In this document: positions 60,251 to 64,000 of the stretch, one piece after another | Numbering within the stretch: the first letter of the stretch is position 1 | How the letters are laid out: every line of letters begins with the position of its first letter | Assembly: GCA_036346395.1 (NCBI GenBank) | Contig: CM070599.1 | Location: forward strand, 37,873,232 to 37,937,231 | Origin: Hsuehochloa calcarea | Lineage: Eukaryota; Streptophyta; Magnoliopsida; Poales; Poaceae | Direction: 5' to 3' | Length of the DNA stretch: 64,000 nucleotides | Made by a program: the position numbers and the translations under genes | Notes under the pieces: generated by a model | Told to the model about the DNA's origin: nothing | Databases searched by the model: none | What the model saw: the letters and a program-made list of their open reading frames with translations, nothing else

Positions 60251-61655
60251 CCAGACGCGTAGTGCAGCGGAAGAAGAGTTGGAGCAGGTTGATCCAACAT
60301 AGAACGCGTCGATGAAGTGGTCGAAGTCGATCATCTAGCGTAGTCGATCGTCTTCGGTGGTGATCGTCTCCTCCAGCAACCAATCGAGTTCCTCGCCAAG
60401 GTCGTGGATCATCCTTAAGCGCAACAGCAATCGCAGTAGTGCCTCTACGGTATCCACACGTCCAGGGAAGGAACACCATGCGCCAGTGTGCTAGCACCAA
60501 CTCACACGGTATGAATCTCTCAAGAAGATGGTGGCTAGGGTTTCGGTGGAGCAACTCACGTCGACTCTCTCATCTGTCCCAATAGCCTCATGCGTCTCCT
60601 TATATAGAGCCCATAACGGATCTTATCCAAACACGTTTATTCTAACCCGTTAAGTGTGTGACCCGTTAGGTTCATGCGTAATCGGTTGTGACTCGGAAAC
60701 CCTTTTCGACCACGAGTCGTTAACGGTTCCTATTAGGACATAACGATTTCCAAATACACACAAATTATATCGGATGAGCCTTAATGCAATATGATCTAAG
60801 ACCATGTCCTTGTCACTAACGACCAGCTCGTGTCTCTATATGACCAGATCATATATAGTCTTGACCGTTCATAACTCTTTACGACTAGGTTTCGACCACT
60901 TAGTGATTATGTTCGACCGTCTACAACTAGCTCATGTATCCATACGACTAGTTCGTATCTGATTGAACTAAACGACCTACTCGTGTATTCTCCATTTGCC
61001 TCACGATATCTGGTTGAACTCCAGGTGAGATTATGTTATCCATGAATTGTTCAATATTTTCTTGATCAAGTGTTGGATAACTTCACGTGGTCAAACTCTT
61101 CGATCACTAGTGTTATGACCATGCACTTTCTTTATCCGATCACATCGAGGGGCCTAGAGATATCTCTCATGTTATGTTAGGAGGAGAAAATCTCATATCC
61201 GACCAGTCATATTCTTTCGCATGTTTCATGGCATACATGAAAACTAGCTTTATAACTATCCAGTTACGAAGAAACGTTTGGTAGCCCCAAAGTGTACTCT
61301 TACACATATAGAAAACCAAGCTGATATTAGGTCTAAGTATTATACATCATCATTTCTTGAGACCAACTGATGACACATGAAATCATAACAATTTCAGTAG
61401 TGTCTCAAGGTGGGTCAATCCAGCACTATGTTCGCAAACATGTGTTCACATTATTGATTTGATATTCCTATATCCATGACTACGGAATGTTTACGAATAA
61501 TCATCGCAGAAATAGAGAGTTTCACAACCAAGTCACATACTTGATAATAAATATTAACGATATTATTATAGGAACAAGATAATATATTATCCAATATTAT
61601 GAACATAACGAAATATAATCATCTCTATGATTGCCTCTATAGCATATTTCCAACA
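60251..61655 (-). repeat. 3' LTR of the Tork-like copia
   Basis: On the minus strand it starts TGTTGGAAATATGCTATAG at 61655. A TATATAA-like box and the presumed leader lie near 60600. Its far end abuts the SIRE LTR at 60250/60251 ('ctacgcgtctgg' on the minus strand), so its exact end is uncertain. Confidence 0.75.
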
Positions 61656-64000
61656 CTTAGAGCATACACCACATCAGGTCTTGTACATAGCGTAGCATAC
61701 ATGATAGATCCAATAGCCGAACCATATGGAATTCTACTCATATTTTCTCGCTCATCAGTGGTCGTAGCACATTGACTATTGCTAAGATCAATGCCATATG
61801 CCATGGACAAAAAACATTTCTTGGAATCTTGCATGTTAAACCGCTTCAACACCTTGCCTATGTACATATCCTGGTTTAATCCAATTAGCCTTTTACATCC
61901 ATCTCTATAGATCCTTATTCCCAAAATATATACTGCATCTCCTAAATCTTTCATTGAGAAACTATTTCTTAATAAAATTTTAACAGATTCAAGCATAGGA
62001 ATATCATTTCAGACTAGTAGTATGTCATTCACATACAAGATCAGAAACACAAGCTTGCTCCCGCAAACCTTCTTGTAAACACAAGATTCTTCATCATTTT
62101 TTGATGAAGTCAAACTCTTTGACCACTTTACCAAAATGAATGTTCTAACTCTGAGATACTTGCTTTAATCTATAGATAGACTTAAGCATAGCAATGGGCG
62201 AAAATGTTTCATCATAATTAACACCTTAAATTTGTTTGAAATCCTTTGCAACCAGTTGTGCCTTATGAATGTGAATATTTCCATCCATATCAATCTTTTT
62301 CTAAAAAAATCCATTTGTATTCAATGGTCGTAAAACCATCAGATGCATCAACCAAGTTCCAAACTTGATTGTCATACAAGGGTTTTATCTCGGAGCTCAT
62401 GGCTTCAAGCCATGACTCAGAGTCTGGGTCCATCATTGCTTCTATATAAGTCTTAGGCTAATTATTATTCAATAATAAAATATTATACCCATACCTTATA
62501 GGCAATTGACGTGGCCTTTTAGATCTACGTGAGGCTAATGCCTTATCTACAAGTTCTACAATATTTTGTTCATCTTGTAGAGGTTTAGCAGGAGTTGAAA
62601 TATTTTAAGATATTTCTCGAATTTCATCGAGTTGTACCTTGCTCCTACTGATTCCTTTGAAAAGAAGACCTTTCTCTAAGTAGACACCTTTGCGGGCAAC
62701 AAACACTCTGTTATCATCCCGATTATAAAAATAATATCCTTTAGTTTCCTTAGATACCCCACAAAGAAGCACTTATCCAACATAGGTGTGAGTTTATCAG
62801 ACGTCAAACGTTTTACATAAACCTCACAACCACATATCCTGAGAAAAGATAATACATGATACTTTTCGGTCCATATCTTATATGGTGTCTTCTCTACCAT
62901 TTTTTATGGAACCGAATTTAAAGTGAAAGCCGTTGTTTCTAGAGCGTATCACCAGAATTATAATAGAAGATCATATCGACTCATCATTGATCGAACCATG
63001 TCTAACAGTGTTTGATTCCGCTGTTCAGACATCCCATTCTATTGAGGCATACCCAGCGGAGTGAGTTGTGGAACAATTCCATATTTCTTTAGATGATCAC
63101 CAAACTCATGGCTCAAATATTCACCTCCGCGTTCAGATAGTAGATATTTGATTGTTTTGTCAAGTTGATTCTGCACTTCATACTAAAATTCTTTGAACTT
63201 TTCAAAGGATTTCGATTTATGCCTCATCAAATAGACATAACCATATCTACTGAAATCATCAGTAAAAGTTATGAAGTACTGAAAACCACCTCTGGCTGAA
63301 GTGCTCATCGGCCCACATACATCCATATGTATGAGGGCCAACAGGTCGCTTGCCCTCTCACCTCTGGTCGTGAAAGGAGCTCTTGTTATCTTGACAAGTA
63401 AACAAGATTCACATGTTTCAAATTATTCAAAATCAAATGAGTTTAGAAGACCATCTTTATGGAGATTCATCATGTGCTTCTCATTTATATGACCTAGACG
63501 ACAATTCTAAATAAAAGTGGGATTCAAATTATTAGGTCAAAGTCTCTTAGCATTAATATTATAGACATGAATATTCTTAAGATTTAAAACATACAATCCA
63601 TTCACCAATGGAGCATAGCCATAAAGTATATTTTCAAAATAAATTGAACAACAATTATTCTTTATTCTGAACTCATAACCTTCTACTCCTAAACAAGAAG
63701 AAGAAATAATATTTCTGCTTAAGGCTGGAACATAATAACAATTATTTAATTCCATAACTAATCCTGATGGTAAAACTAATGCTAAAGTGCCAATAGCTAA
63801 TGCAGCAACTCTTGCTCTATTGCTCACGCGAAGATCAACATCTCCTCTTGCCAAACTTCTACTCCTTATCAGTCCCTACATTGAATTGCAAATATAAGTA
63901 ACTGATCCAGTATCAAATACCCAAGAATAGGTCGGAGAAGTAGCAAGATTAATTTCTATAACATTTATATCTGAACTGGAAGTCTTGCTTCATTTATTCT
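61656..64000 (-). pseudogene. pol remnant of the Tork-like copia
   Basis: Reading leftwards from 64000: protease/GAG-pre-integrase region 63537-63990 ('LNNCYYVPALSRNIISSSCL'), integrase 62930-63330 ('GGEYLSHEFGDHLKKYGIVP'), integrase C-terminus 62676-62900 ('YKIWTEK', 'RICGCEVYVKRLTSDKL', 'KCFFVGYLR'), and RT 61656-62600 ending 'MKDLGDAVYILGIRI' and 'GSIMYATLCTRPDVVYAL'. The frame then runs straight into the LTR; RNase H is missing. Stops and indels occur throughout. Confidence 0.82.

Larger units (their letters stand above)
60251..64000 (-). mobile_element. Ty1/copia (Tork-like), minus strand, runs off the window
   Basis: A ~1.4 kb 3' LTR (60251-61655) is followed on its 5' side by RT, integrase and protease remnants up to the window end. 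The 5' LTR and gag lie beyond 64000. The lineage is suggested by pol motifs such as 'ERENMSRIPYGSAIGSIMYA' and by the TGTTGGAAATATGC LTR start. Confidence 0.8.

Overview
This is nuclear DNA from a plant, almost certainly a grass (Poaceae). Two spliced Yellow Stripe-Like (YSL) metal-phytosiderophore/nicotianamine transporter genes of grass type sit in tandem on the minus strand. They are surrounded by nested grass-type transposable elements: Ty1/copia of several lineages, long-LTR gypsy-like LTRs, Helitrons, MULEs, a LINE and MITEs. I found no bacterial operons, CRISPR arrays, rRNA or tRNA genes. Species cannot be fixed from the sequence alone.

Layout. 1-2337: end of a long LTR. 2338-5578: no recognised gene. 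5579-13764: a decayed short-LTR copia element carrying four separate later insertions (6074-6860, 6896-7079, 7578-9328, 10189-10889), each mapped by target duplications. 14263-18255: a ~4 kb lone LTR. 18283-18630: a small Helitron. 19038-21922: first YSL gene (7 exons). 21923-24464: its 5' flank, with a MITE. 24465-32508: a long-TIR (~430 bp) Mutator-like, Pack-MULE-like element holding a perfect 91-nt palindrome and a small spliced gene fragment; its right TIR is split by a 5.1 kb copia element. 33076-33401: second Helitron. 33430-36456: degenerate MULE transposase locus with a nested LTR. 37150-38010: LINE fragment. 38860-39150: AT-rich degenerate minisatellite. 40147-42521: internally deleted copia ending 93 bp downstream of the second YSL stop codon. 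42615-45472: second YSL gene (7 exons, same exon structure). 46501-46853: MITE-like inverted repeat. 46854-60250: remnant of a plus-strand SIRE-type copia, split by an 11 kb minus-strand Sirevirus (47112-58117). 60251-64000: another minus-strand copia (Tork-like) running off the window.

The only genes that look functional are the two YSLs. Each has a full reading frame after splicing at seven matching exons; exons 2-7 are the same length in both. They are predicted plasma-membrane, proton-coupled oligopeptide-transporter-family carriers of Fe(III)-phytosiderophore or metal-nicotianamine complexes. Rice has comparable YSL tandem pairs, so this is probably the orthologous iron-transport cluster, expanded by transposons. 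I see no evidence for a new biochemical system. The most notable signals are structural: the captured exons and palindrome in the Pack-MULE-like element, the clustered CGGAA-N-TTCCG palindromes and multiple polypurine tracts of the Sirevirus, and a 184-bp LTR-like insertion with a perfect target duplication.
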